From positions 5,301 through 69,300 of the forward strand of contig JAZDKM010000001.1 in the NCBI GenBank assembly GCA_043803085.1: a DNA stretch of 64,000 bases, in the 5' to 3' direction. A program made the position numbers and the translations under genes. Shown here piece by piece: positions 40,013 to 49,214 of this stretch (position 1 is the first letter of the stretch; the number at the start of each line of letters is the position of its first letter). The DNA comes from JAAEQG01 sp043803085 (GTDB lineage Bacteria > Planctomycetota > Phycisphaerae > UBA1845). The notes under the pieces are model-generated. The model was not told the origin of the DNA and ran no database searches. It saw nothing but the letters and a program-made list of their open reading frames with translations.

Positions 40013-43000
40013 TCACTCTGCCGGGACCGTTCCGCCGGGCGAGGACCCGACTACGGGCGGACCGACCTCCGTGAGGGGAACGTCCGGGACGGGATATTGC
40101 TCCCAGCCGGGTGCGTCGAAGTGCCACCATTCGCTGTCCAGACCGGCAAAGCCTTCCGCCTCCATCGCTTCGGTCAGGATCTCCCGGTGGGCGCATGCGC
40201 TGGCCGGCGTGGCATAACGCAGGTCGATGACGATCCGCGGGGCGACATCGGCGAGATCCACCAAGGGCTCCGCCGCGGGATCCACTGGCGGTGGCAGGGG
40301 CTGCGGCTCCGGAGCGGCCAGGAGTACGAAAGCGGTCCCGGCCTTGGCCGTCAGCCACACCTTGTCCAAGTCGGATCGACGGTAGACCGTCTGACCTCGA
40401 TCGGCATCGGTGAACGCTGGATCGTTCACATACAGGTCGCCCGCGGAATCAAAGCCCGTCAGCAGGAGGAGATGCCCTTCGCTGGCGCTGAACGGCGCCC
40501 CGGTCAGCTCGCCGGCCTCAGCGGTGATGGAGATGATCAACGGCTGGTCATCGGCAATCATCCGCTGCACCTCCGCCCAGTCGCTGAACCGCGTCAGGTA
40601 GCCCGGAACGCCGTATGTGTAAGCCGTCTGCACAGCGCGGGGCCAGTTGCCGTAGAGGTCATGGACGGCGTCGAACGCCCGCCGGGCGATCTCGTCGGTC
40701 GGTCGGGTCACCCCCCGGTACTCGAGCATCATGGCGACCGAAGTGGGGGAACAGATGCGGCCGGTCAGTTCCGGAGGGGCGCTCTTCTGGCTGCGAAACG
40801 GCACCGCCAAGCGCCGCCGCCAACCCGATACCGGTGGGGCGGCCGGCTGCGGCGGTACGGGCACGGCGCTGATACGCCGTGTCGTATCACTCAAGCATGC
40901 GGCCACACAGGTGATCCGCAGCTTGGCCGGTGCGGCGGCTGGGGCCCAGGGGAGCGGCCGGCAAAGTGCCTGGATGCGGTATTGCAGCCGGTCAAACCGT
41001 TCCTCGGAGCGAAAATAGTCCACATCAACACGACCGTGTGCCCAGCGAACCGTCCGTCGCGTCGCCGACGGGTAGTCGCCCCAGTCGCCGAAGTACAGAT
41101 ACGGTGACCAACTGTCGTCCCGGCGCCGCCCGACCCGGGCCTCCACGCAGAAGCTGGCGTGGGGTGGGGCCTCAACATTCCAGGAAATCAACGCTTCGTT
41201 GAACCCCAGGTTCGACTCGACAACGGCGGACTCGTACACGGTCGCCTGGGCGTGCCCAGCATCATCGGTCACCGTCGGACAGGTCAGCAGGACGCCCGGC
41301 GGATTGTCGCGCACCACGCCGCCACGCACCGTGCCTGTGGCGAACTCCTCCGCGGTGTCGTGAAGGACCAATTGATTCGCGAAGGGCTTGGCCATAGGCG
41401 GGCCGCAGAGATGCTCGTCAACTGCGGCTGCCATCCGGGCCAGATAGTCGTCACCTGCCGGATGGCGGACCATGCCCACCAGGAGGTAGATCTGTTGGCG
41501 ATGCTCGATGCGGGCGGTGTCAAGTTGCCAGTCCTGCCAGGTGCTGCTCTTGCGAATCAGGGTCAGGTCGCGGCCTTGCAAACCCCGCACGAAGCCGGAT
41601 TCGACGTGCTCCAGCTCCGGCGCCGCAAAAACCTCTCGGATCTTCGCCGACGCCGGTCCGCTGACCAGCCGTCCCTGCTCGAGCATCAAGTAGAACCGCA
41701 GGCACTGCCGGACGGTGGCTCCGCACGATGGATCATGTAGGGAATCGCTCATACCGGACTGGACCTGACCCGGGTGCTGCCCGTACCACAACCCCCTGCC
41801 TCGCGTCGGATCATAGAAACGGTAACGGTCAGCGCGAAGGACTTCTTGAATCCGTTCCGGCCCAAGCAATTGACTGTATTCAGCGGCCACATGGGGGTCG
41901 CCGACCTTGATCATCCGACCCAACCCCCGCTGGACCTCAGCGGGCAGATCGGCAACCCCCTGCGGATACGTCTGGAAGTATGCCAGGAGGATGCCCAGTT
42001 CGGCAACGCCGGCCCCACAAAACATACGGTCCGGGTTCACCATCGCCAGGCGCAGGTCATTCAGATCCAGGACGCCCACGGCGCGATCGGTCTGCGGGAT
42101 ATCATATAGCTCGCCGAGTCGGCGATCGATCGCCTCGAGGGCGACCTGGAGGTCGGGGGCGAGGGGCGTCGCCTCATCGAGGCGATAAGCCTGGAGGCGC
42201 ATAGCCCGGCGCCAGTCCCAGGCCGGCGGTGGGGCGGTCGAGGGAGCGGCTTGCCGCCGGGTCCCCAAGGCGGCGGCGAGAGACGCTTCGCTCACCTCAG
42301 TGGCTTGCGGGGAGGAGGCCAAGGCTTCCCGCATGATGGCCTGGGCGTCGGGACGCAGGCGGAGAATCTTGATTCCGATGCATCGTTCGTCCCCGGCGAG
42401 GTAGTCCAGCAACGGTTCCTCGCGGACCGTCGGCCTGGCGGAGTGCAGGAGGTTAACGGTCCCATCCACCGCGCGCGCGATGATGCCGGTGTGCCCGGCC
42501 CACTGGCTCTGGTCATCGCCGCGAATAATGTTGACGAAATCGGCGTCGCGCAATTCGGCGAGGATCGCGGGGACATGGTCTTTGGGGAGATAGACGTCGC
42601 TGAACGGCTCGTCGGGAAGGTCCTGACCGATCCCGTACCGGGCGAAGAAGGCGGCGCGCCGCACGGTATGCCGCAGCGGGACCGTCCAACGGCCGCCGCC
42701 GAGCCGGGCGGTGCAGTCTTCGAACAGAAAGGCGTTGTGACGGTTCCAGTCGGCCTCCGTGTAGTGGTTGCGGGTCAACATCCCGATGACGCCGTCACGG
42801 TAGCGTAGCCGTTGGAGGGTGCGGAGGAAATCCCACCAGTTCGACGCCAAGGCCATGGCGTAGGTGTGCTCGCAGAAGGTCAAGCAGTCGCCGCGGGCCA
42901 GGCAGTAGATCGGGTCCGGGTCGTACTCCTCAAAGGGGAATTCGCCCAGAAGGAAGATCTCGTAGGGCTGGCCAAGGTTCTTGCGCCCCAGGGTGAGGAT

Positions 43001-43246
43001 ACGCCGGACCAAGTCGGGCTCCGCCTGGTGCAAGGCACGCAGGTAGCGGTCCAGCTCGTCCTCATCGAAGGTGTACAGCGGACGCCGGACCAGGTCCGGG
43101 TCGGGCCCGGGCATCAGTTCCCCCTGCTCACCGGGCCGCGGGGGTGCAATGGATGGCCCGGTACGCTCGCCGGGGCAACCGCCGGTCAAAACTACGGCGA
43201 CGCACGTCAGTGCCGCGAGCCGCTCGCGCCAACGGACAGACTCCAT
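40013..43246 (-). CDS. Multidomain lipoprotein: DUF1460, beta-lactamase-like, C39-like, VanX remnant
   Basis: 1077 aa. Lipoprotein signal with lipobox VLTGGC (residues ~19-24). A DUF1460 amidase-like domain (~60-290; GDCLTFCEHTYAMALAS, DCTARLGG). A class A beta-lactamase-like domain (~360-620) whose S-x-x-K motif is not visible (MFCGAGVAELGILL stands there), so it is probably non-catalytic. A C39-like cysteine peptidase domain (~815-960; CSPTSVAMML, EGHLLLLTGFD, VNDPAF). A C-terminal VanX D-Ala-D-Ala dipeptidase with its middle lost: IVIDLRYAT joins directly to AHREILTEAMEAEGF and SEWWHFD, omitting the first zinc ligands. Last gene of a leftward operon after nagB. A likely wall-peptide processing enzyme. 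Confidence 0.85.
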   Translation of the reverse strand: MESVRWRERLAALTCVAVVLTGGCPGERTGPSIAPPRPGEQGELMPGPDPDLVRRPLYTFDEDELDRYLRALHQAEPDLVRRILTLGRKNLGQPYEIFLLGEFPFEEYDPDPIYCLARGDCLTFCEHTYAMALASNWWDFLRTLQRLRYRDGVIGMLTRNHYTEADWNRHNAFLFEDCTARLGGGRWTVPLRHTVRRAAFFARYGIGQDLPDEPFSDVYLPKDHVPAILAELRDADFVNIIRGDDQSQWAGHTGIIARAVDGTVNLLHSARPTVREEPLLDYLAGDERCIGIKILRLRPDAQAIMREALASSPQATEVSEASLAAALGTRRQAAPSTAPPPAWDWRRAMRLQAYRLDEATPLAPDLQVALEAIDRRLGELYDIPQTDRAVGVLDLNDLRLAMVNPDRMFCGAGVAELGILLAYFQTYPQGVADLPAEVQRGLGRMIKVGDPHVAAEYSQLLGPERIQEVLRADRYRFYDPTRGRGLWYGQHPGQVQSGMSDSLHDPSCGATVRQCLRFYLMLEQGRLVSGPASAKIREVFAAPELEHVESGFVRGLQGRDLTLIRKSSTWQDWQLDTARIEHRQQIYLLVGMVRHPAGDDYLARMAAAVDEHLCGPPMAKPFANQLVLHDTAEEFATGTVRGGVVRDNPPGVLLTCPTVTDDAGHAQATVYESAVVESNLGFNEALISWNVEAPPHASFCVEARVGRRRDDSWSPYLYFGDWGDYPSATRRTVRWAHGRVDVDYFRSEERFDRLQYRIQALCRPLPWAPAAAPAKLRITCVAACLSDTTRRISAVPVPPQPAAPPVSGWRRRLAVPFRSQKSAPPELTGRICSPTSVAMMLEYRGVTRPTDEIARRAFDAVHDLYGNWPRAVQTAYTYGVPGYLTRFSDWAEVQRMIADDQPLIISITAEAGELTGAPFSASEGHLLLLTGFDSAGDLYVNDPAFTDADRGQTVYRRSDLDKVWLTAKAGTAFVLLAAPEPQPLPPPVDPAAEPLVDLADVAPRIVIDLRYATPASACAHREILTEAMEAEGFAGLDSEWWHFDAPGWEQYPVPDVPLTEVGPPVVGSSPGGTVPAE

Positions 43247-43278
43247 GTGCCAACCTCGTCTCCGCTCCGGGGGGGGCT

Positions 43279-44079
43279 CTAGGTCATCTTGCCGATCATC
43301 CGGGGAACAAGCCGCTTTTTCTCGGCGAAAATCCAGCGGTAGTAATCGGCCCGCTTCAACTTCGAGCCGGCTTCGGCATTCAGAAACACGGTGACGTATC
43401 GGTGCATCTGGAGGGCGCTGGCCGAGACCTGGGCGGTGATCGGTCCCTCGAGGGCTTCGGCAACGACGACCGCCTTCTTGGCCCCGCTGGCCAGCAGGAG
43501 AATCTGTTTGGCCTCCATGATGGTTCCCACTCCCATGGTGATGGCAAAGCGTGGAACCTCCTCTCGGTTGCGGAAGAAACGAGCGTTATCCTCGATGGTT
43601 TGTTTGGTCAGGATTTTGAGCCGGGTTCGCGAGCCGAGTGACAAGCCGGGCTCGTTGAAACCGATGTGCCCGTCGGCCCCGATACCCAGAAGCTGAAGGT
43701 CGATGCCGCCGACCCGGCGGATTTCCGCTTCGTACCACTCACAGAACTCTTCGATGTCCTCCGCATGCCCATAGGGCACATGGATGTTCTTGCGGTCTAC
43801 ATTGATGTGGTTGAACAGGTGATGATCCATAAAATAGCGGTAGCTCTGTGGATGGGACGGCGGGAGGTCCAGGTATTCATCCAGGTTGAAGGTGAGGACC
43901 TTGGAAAAGTCCAGACCCTCCTCCTGGTGCTTGCGCACCAGCTCCCGGTAGGTGCCTACCGGCGTCGATCCCGTGGCCAGGCCCAGGACGCTGTTGGGCT
44001 TCTTGAGCAACTGCCGTTCGATCATCTGGGCCGGCAACTTGCTCATCTCGTCGTACGTGTCGGTGATGATGATTTCCAT
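43279..44079 (-). CDS. nagB: Glucosamine-6-phosphate deaminase
   Basis: 266 aa, the usual length. LGLATGSTPVGTYREL phosphate loop, LTFNLDEYLDLPPSHPQSY with the catalytic aspartate, and LGIGADGHIGFNEPGLSLGSRTR are all canonical. It converts glucosamine-6-phosphate to fructose-6-phosphate and ammonia, the exit of amino sugars into glycolysis. ATG 44079 has AGGA seven bases upstream. It follows the GNAT gene by 54 bases and precedes the DUF1460 lipoprotein gene by 32 bases, an operon with the divergent murQ transcript across from it. Confidence 0.95.
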   Translation of the reverse strand: MEIIITDTYDEMSKLPAQMIERQLLKKPNSVLGLATGSTPVGTYRELVRKHQEEGLDFSKVLTFNLDEYLDLPPSHPQSYRYFMDHHLFNHINVDRKNIHVPYGHAEDIEEFCEWYEAEIRRVGGIDLQLLGIGADGHIGFNEPGLSLGSRTRLKILTKQTIEDNARFFRNREEVPRFAITMGVGTIMEAKQILLLASGAKKAVVVAEALEGPITAQVSASALQMHRYVTVFLNAEAGSKLKRADYYRWIFAEKKRLVPRMIGKMT

Positions 44080-44133
44080 GAGGTTTCCTGGTTTGCATGC
44101 CGACCGTTGCGCCCCCGGCGTGATCCTCCGTCA

Positions 44134-45078
44134 TTATGGCTTGTTCTTGTCGATTGGGTCAAGGAAACCAGGGGCGGTCTGGTAGCGCCAGAAGACCCGG
44201 CTGACGCGGCAGCCGGCGTGGTGGGAATAGAAGGCGATCGGACCCACCCAGGGAATCACCGCCGTCCGGTGACCTGCGTGTCTTAGATCGTTAAGACAAC
44301 GCCACAACAGCACCCGCCCGATCCCCAAGCCGCGGGCGGGGGGAGCCGTGCCCATCGGACCAAAGAACCCCCATTCGCGATTCTGCGTTGAGTGGGCGCT
44401 GAACGCGACCACCCGCCCTTCGCGTAGCCCCAGGTGCAGTGCCGGGGGATCGTTGGCCATGGCCAATTCGGCCTCGAGTCGCCAGTCCGGACCGAAGTGT
44501 TCGCCGAAGAAGATATCCAACAGCGGAACATCGCCGTGGCGGGCGCGGCGTACTTCCACGCCTATCTCGACCAGACGCCGCTCCTCCGCCCCCGTTTCAA
44601 AGGGCCGGTCCAGGCGGGCGGTGAGGTTCACACCGTCTTTGAACCGCTCGAACCCCGATTGCTCCAGAAAACAGACCGCCTCGGTGTAGCGCGGATCCAG
44701 ACCGGGAGTGAAGTAGTTTCCAGGAATGGCCAACACCTCCACCCGGCTCACCCCAGCTCCCCGCCAATCCTGTTTCACCTGCTGGAGCAGGGTGGCGGCG
44801 ATCCGGCGCCGCCGCTGACCCGGGGACACGGCGAAGAGTCCTAGCCAACCTTTCGTTTCCGCGGCTCGCCAGATGGTCTGCATCATGCCAACAGGCGTGC
44901 CCTCCAGTTCCGCGAGGTAGACCCGGTACTCTTCCTGATCCGGTCGGGGAACGCGAAACAGCTTCTCGGCGAGCAAATCCACGCTGAAGGAATCGAACGA
45001 AAAGGCCGAGACGGCCAGCGCGTAAAGCCCGGGCAGATCACGCCGGTCCGCCGGCCGGATAAAGAACAGGGGAGTCAT
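44134..45078 (-). CDS. Tandem GNAT acetyltransferase
   Basis: 314 aa with two GNAT folds. The first (~5-150) has LFAVSPGQRRRRIAATLLQQV, the acetyl-CoA-binding Q/R-x-x-G/A pattern. The second (~170-300) has PMGTAPPARGLGIGRVLLWRCL. Its ATG overlaps the amidase stop by four bases, so it is translated with that gene. Substrate unknown; acetylation of an amino sugar or muropeptide amine would suit its neighbours nagB and the amidase. Confidence 0.85.
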   Translation of the reverse strand: MTPLFFIRPADRRDLPGLYALAVSAFSFDSFSVDLLAEKLFRVPRPDQEEYRVYLAELEGTPVGMMQTIWRAAETKGWLGLFAVSPGQRRRRIAATLLQQVKQDWRGAGVSRVEVLAIPGNYFTPGLDPRYTEAVCFLEQSGFERFKDGVNLTARLDRPFETGAEERRLVEIGVEVRRARHGDVPLLDIFFGEHFGPDWRLEAELAMANDPPALHLGLREGRVVAFSAHSTQNREWGFFGPMGTAPPARGLGIGRVLLWRCLNDLRHAGHRTAVIPWVGPIAFYSHHAGCRVSRVFWRYQTAPGFLDPIDKNKP

Positions 45079-46241
45079 TCTTCCACCACCTGGAGTGTAA
45101 AAGCGGGATTAAGCACCGAATTCTTGAACAGGTTTTGGAACTGCACCTCGAGGTGATGCGCGCCGGGGGCCAGATCGACGGTTACATCCACCCTGAGGCA
45201 GTAGCCCTCATTGGTGAACGAGTGCGGGACACGCCCACCGTCGAGACGGACGGCGATGGAGTCGGTGAGAATCATCTGTCGTTCATGCCCCCACGACTGG
45301 CGCGGGCGCAGGCCGTCATCCAACTCGAACTCCAGAGTAGCCGATGCCCCGGCGGAAAGGATTCCGTCTTCCGGGACGAGCAGGCGGGCGATGGGCAGAC
45401 CGGCGGCGGCGTAACGGGCCAGTCCGAGGAACAGCCCGTAGGCCTCCCGCAGGTTGTATTCCGGATCGCGGAGGCGTTGCTCTTCCTGGGGATTCGTGAA
45501 GAAAGAGCTTTCGCACAACGCCGCGGTGACCCGCGCGTGGCGAAGAATGCCAAAACCGGAGGCATACATGAGCTGATCGCTCTTGAGCGGTACAGCGGTC
45601 ACCTCCGGCATGGCCAGCGCCTCCAGCAAGCCCTGGCACAGGTAGCGGGCCAGGTCCAGATTCGCCGGCCGATAATCCACGTCCCGGTGGTACCATACGC
45701 TGGTGTAGTTGGCCTGGGGGTTGTTCTCCACCGCGTTGTGATGGCAGGAGACGAACAGGTCGGCGCCCCATTCATTGGCCGTCCGGGCGCGTTCCTCGAG
45801 CGAGATGTCCACGTCCGCCTCTCGCGTCAGGCGGACCTCGGCCCCGCAGTGAACCAGAAAGTCCCGCAGATACTGGGCCACGCGCAGATTGACCTCCGCC
45901 TCGCGCACGCCGGTCGGCCCCCGCTTGTAACCTCGCAGGTGAGCATCGCCGCCGTGGCCGGGGTCGAGGCAGATTGTCACTCCTTGCAGATACTGGGCGT
46001 ACGGCGGAACAGGGTACTCCGGCGTGCTCATGCGGACGACGGCGAAGTCCGGCGGAGCCTCCAGAAGCGTGTGCGTCCTGGTTTCCGGGTCGCCCCCCGG
46101 GTCCGGTGGGGGTGGGGGAAGCCCGACGGGCGGTTCCAGTCCGGGCGGCCGGCGCGCCGACGGCGCCGCCGCGGGGCAGCCCGCGAGGCTGAGAATCCAC
46201 CCTGCGATCAAGGTCCATTTCGCCGCCTTATCCATACGCAT
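45075..46241 (-). CDS. N-acetylmuramoyl-L-alanine amidase lipoprotein
   Basis: 388 aa from ATG 46241 (AAGGAG seven bases upstream). Lipoprotein signal with lipobox SLAGC, then a proline-rich linker and an Amidase_3 domain (~85-300). The zinc ligands are complete: H in CLDPGHGGDAH, E in VREAEVNLRVAQ, H in LFVSCHHNAVE, with catalytic E in ALCESSFFTN. It cuts the stem peptide from MurNAc. A beta domain follows to the C-terminus. First gene of the leftward operon amidase-GNAT-nagB-DUF1460, divergent from murQ. Confidence 0.92.
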   Translation of the reverse strand: MRMDKAAKWTLIAGWILSLAGCPAAAPSARRPPGLEPPVGLPPPPPDPGGDPETRTHTLLEAPPDFAVVRMSTPEYPVPPYAQYLQGVTICLDPGHGGDAHLRGYKRGPTGVREAEVNLRVAQYLRDFLVHCGAEVRLTREADVDISLEERARTANEWGADLFVSCHHNAVENNPQANYTSVWYHRDVDYRPANLDLARYLCQGLLEALAMPEVTAVPLKSDQLMYASGFGILRHARVTAALCESSFFTNPQEEQRLRDPEYNLREAYGLFLGLARYAAAGLPIARLLVPEDGILSAGASATLEFELDDGLRPRQSWGHERQMILTDSIAVRLDGGRVPHSFTNEGYCLRVDVTVDLAPGAHHLEVQFQNLFKNSVLNPAFTLQVVEE

Positions 46242-46282
46242 ACGCGAACTCCTTGCCCCAGGCAGATCGCCAAGTCGGCGAG

Positions 46283-46309
46283 GTATATATATGCTATAAT
46301 AATAGATTG
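46283..46309. promoter_or_regulatory. AT-rich divergent promoter region of the wall-recycling operons
   Basis: A 27-base AT-rich block in an otherwise GC-rich 174-base gap. Rightward it carries a perfect TATAAT (46295-46300); leftward it carries TATTAT and TATAGC. A 17-base-spaced -35 is not clear on either strand. Placement between the amidase and murQ start codons makes it the natural promoter for both. Confidence 0.5.
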
Positions 46310-46415
46310 GCCCAGCGAGGCATTGCCCCCCAGGCAAGAATCCGCAAAACTGGTAGTCGAACCGCGTGCGGCGCTCGTGGAGCGCGAGGTTCTTACGTCA
46401 GCGGAGGACTCGGCG

Positions 46416-47324
46416 GTGCGCGACCGGGGCCATTTCCTCACCGAACTGCGCAACCCGCGTTCGATGGGCGTGGACCGCATGTCGATTGCGGAAGCATTTG
46501 ACTTGATGAATTCCGAGGACGCCGGCGTGGCTGGTGCCGTAGCCGCCGCACGCTCCGAGATTTGTCAGGCCATCGAACTGGTGGTGGGTGCGTTCCAGGG
46601 CGGCGGGCGGCTGATCTATGTCGGCGCCGGCACCAGCGGTTGGCTGGGGGTGCTGGACGCCGCCGAGTGTCCCCCCACCTTTCTGTCCGCCCCGTCCATG
46701 GTGCAAGGGCGCATCGCCGGCGGATGGGAGGCGTTGCGGCAGGCGGTCGAAGGCGCCGAGGACCATCCCGAGGACGGCGCCGCGGCCATGGACGATCTGC
46801 GGGTCGGTGATAAGGACGTAGTCTTTGGCATCAGCACCGGCGGCAGCACGCCCTACGTACACGGGGCCCTGGGTCGGGCCCGGCAGCGGGGAGCCAAGAC
46901 CGTCTTCTTCGGCTGCGTCACCGGCCAACAGTATACTGACGAGGCGGATGTCTCCATTCGGATCCTGGTCGGACCGGAAGTCATTACCGGCAGCACGCGG
47001 CTCAAGGCGGGGACCGCCACCAAAATGGTGCTCAACATGGTGACCACCATCAGCATGATCCGGATCGGGAAGGTGTATCAGAATCTGATGGTGGACGTGA
47101 ACACGCGGGCCAACGCCAAGTTGGTCGATCGCGGCATCCGCATCATTCAGATGGTGACCGGGCTGGAGCGCGCCGCGGCCCGGCAGTTGCTGGAGGGCGC
47201 CGACGGTCGGGTGAAGACGGCGTTGGTTATGCACCTCAAGGGAGTGGAGCGGGAAGAAGCCGAGCGGTTGCTGGTGGAGCACCAGGGCCATCTTTCGGAA
47301 ACCATCCAAGGGCCGACCGAATGA
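46416..47324 (+). CDS. murQ: N-acetylmuramic acid 6-phosphate etherase
   Basis: 302 aa from GTG 46416, chosen because GGAGG lies eight bases upstream and TELRNPRSMGVDRMS follows as in other MurQ proteins; the frame is open upstream but non-coding. SIS-domain motifs: LIYVGAGTSGWLGVLDAAEC, GGWEALRQAVEGAEDHPEDG, RLKAGTATKMVLNM. It removes lactate from MurNAc-6-P to give GlcNAc-6-P. The usual GTSGRLG reads GTSGWLG here. The stop overlaps the symporter start (ATGA). No MurNAc kinase gene is seen in this window. Confidence 0.93.
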   Translation: MRDRGHFLTELRNPRSMGVDRMSIAEAFDLMNSEDAGVAGAVAAARSEICQAIELVVGAFQGGGRLIYVGAGTSGWLGVLDAAECPPTFLSAPSMVQGRIAGGWEALRQAVEGAEDHPEDGAAAMDDLRVGDKDVVFGISTGGSTPYVHGALGRARQRGAKTVFFGCVTGQQYTDEADVSIRILVGPEVITGSTRLKAGTATKMVLNMVTTISMIRIGKVYQNLMVDVNTRANAKLVDRGIRIIQMVTGLERAAARQLLEGADGRVKTALVMHLKGVEREEAERLLVEHQGHLSETIQGPTE

Positions 47325-49204
47325 ACTCCCTCACACTGGCCGACATCAGTGCCGCCTTTACCGGCGTGGATTGGCTGATTGTCGTGGCCTACCTGGCCCT
47401 GACCACCTGGCTCGGCGCCAGAATGAGCGGGCGGCAGGCGACCATCCGCGACTTCTTTCTGGGCGGGCGAAGACTTCCCTGGTACGCCGTCAGCGGGTCC
47501 CTCATCGCCACCGAAATCAGCGCCCTGACCTTCGTCGGGGTCCCGTATGTGGTCTTCAAGCCGGAAGGGAACTTCACTTATCTCCAGCTCGGGGTATTCG
47601 GGTCGCTGCTCGCCCGCGTCATCGTCGGTTACGTTCTGATGCCGGCCTACTACCAGCGCGAGATCTACAGCCCGTATGACTACATGGGGCACCAGTTGGG
47701 CCCGCGGGTGCGGACCATGACCAGTGCCTTGTTCGTGCTGGGCGGGATGCTGGCCCAGTCCGCCCGCGTCTACCTGACGGCTCAAGTGATGATTGTCCTC
47801 CTTCACCGCCAACTGTACTGGCTGGTGGAGCGCTTCGGGCTTGATGAACTGGCCTGGGCCATCATCCTGATCGGGGTCGTCGCCGTGGGATGGACTCTGA
47901 TCGGCGGTATCACCACGGTGATCTGGAGCAACGTCATTCTCTTCGGGATTTTTTTGGTCGGGGCCCTGGCGGCGTTGGGCACCGTGGCCGGGGCCCTTGG
48001 CGGCGGGTTCGGCGAACTGCTCGGCGCGGCGTGGACCGCCAAGGAATCGGGCCCCTGGGGTAAGTTCACGTTTTTCGACTTCGACCCCAGTCCTCTGAAA
48101 CTGTACACCATCTGGACGGCGGTTATCGCCAGCACCTGGGGCGGGCTTGGGGCCTACGGTACCGATCAGTTGCTGGTGCAGAGCATGTTCTGCTGCCGCG
48201 ACCCGCGGCAGGCCCGACGGGCGATCCTTGGAAGCATCTTCGGGCAAGTGGTTACCGTAATCGTCATGCTGGTCGGCGCCGGGCTGTTTGTCTACTACCA
48301 GGCTCACCCGCTTACCGGTGAAGCCCTGGAAATCTACCAAAAGAAGGGCGATCGCATCTTCCCCATCTTCATCATGCAAGTTGTTCCGGTGGGTCTTAAG
48401 GGCCTGATCATCGCCGCCATTATGGCGGCAGCCATTTCGACGGTGATGGGGATCCTGACGGCGCTGAGCCAGACGGTCCTAGTGGCTTTCTACCTGCCCC
48501 TAAGGCAATGGTATCGGCAACGGAAGGGACCGCCCGGCGCCGGTCCCTCGGACCCGCCCGCCGGCCTGGAGGACCGCCGTTCGGTCATCGTCAGCCGACT
48601 GCTGGTCTTGCTGTGGGGCGCGGCGCTGTGCGCCATGGCCTACCTGACCGATACGATCTCGCACAAGTACCCTTCGATCCTCGACCTGGGTCTGGCCATG
48701 GCCGGATATGCCGGCGGGGCCTTGCTCGCCGGCTTTGCCCTGGCGTTTCTCCCGCTGGGCATCGACGGGCGGGGATACATGTGGTCGGCCCCGCTCTCGG
48801 TCTTCTACGTCTTTGCCCTGATTTGGCACCGGCCGTGGACCCATGCGGTCTGTTGGATCTTTGCCGGACTGCTGCTCATCGGTTGGCTCGGCCGGCTCAT
48901 GTACGAGCGCAGGCGGGACTACGATCAGCCGCCTTTGGTGCTCCCGGCGTGGGCCCAAACGCTGGTCCTGGCCGCTGGTCTGGGCGGGATGTTGCTGATC
49001 AACTATTACGGCTACTGGTCGGGCCCGCCCGACGCCAACGGCCACCCCACGCACCTGACCGTGGCGTGGCCCTGGTACTCCCCGCTGGGCAGCACGGTGG
49101 CCTTTGCCCTGGGATATCTGTTGGGCCGATACCAACCTGGCGTTCGTCCGCAACCCGTCGGGCGGCATAGCTTCCAGGGGAGAACCATGTCCGCTATTAG
49201 ATAG
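47321..49204 (+). CDS. Sodium:solute symporter (SSS family)
   Basis: 627 aa with about 14 hydrophobic segments. The N-terminal part carries FFLGGRRLPWYAVSGSLIATEISALTF, the SSS signature helix, with FVGVPYVVF next. It is an inner-membrane sodium-driven transporter of sugars, amino acids or similar small molecules. Translationally coupled to murQ, it likely imports MurNAc, anhydro-MurNAc or a small muropeptide. There is no PTS gene here, so a kinase elsewhere would have to supply MurNAc-6-P to MurQ. Confidence 0.92.
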   Translation: MNSLTLADISAAFTGVDWLIVVAYLALTTWLGARMSGRQATIRDFFLGGRRLPWYAVSGSLIATEISALTFVGVPYVVFKPEGNFTYLQLGVFGSLLARVIVGYVLMPAYYQREIYSPYDYMGHQLGPRVRTMTSALFVLGGMLAQSARVYLTAQVMIVLLHRQLYWLVERFGLDELAWAIILIGVVAVGWTLIGGITTVIWSNVILFGIFLVGALAALGTVAGALGGGFGELLGAAWTAKESGPWGKFTFFDFDPSPLKLYTIWTAVIASTWGGLGAYGTDQLLVQSMFCCRDPRQARRAILGSIFGQVVTVIVMLVGAGLFVYYQAHPLTGEALEIYQKKGDRIFPIFIMQVVPVGLKGLIIAAIMAAAISTVMGILTALSQTVLVAFYLPLRQWYRQRKGPPGAGPSDPPAGLEDRRSVIVSRLLVLLWGAALCAMAYLTDTISHKYPSILDLGLAMAGYAGGALLAGFALAFLPLGIDGRGYMWSAPLSVFYVFALIWHRPWTHAVCWIFAGLLLIGWLGRLMYERRRDYDQPPLVLPAWAQTLVLAAGLGGMLLINYYGYWSGPPDANGHPTHLTVAWPWYSPLGSTVAFALGYLLGRYQPGVRPQPVGRHSFQGRTMSAIR

Positions 49205-49214
49205 GAGAGCTTCC

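Noticed and set aside
45135..46415. Upstream extension of the murQ frame to 729 aa
   Set aside because: The extension runs antisense through the amidase gene; GTG 46416 has an excellent ribosome-binding site and the family N-terminus.
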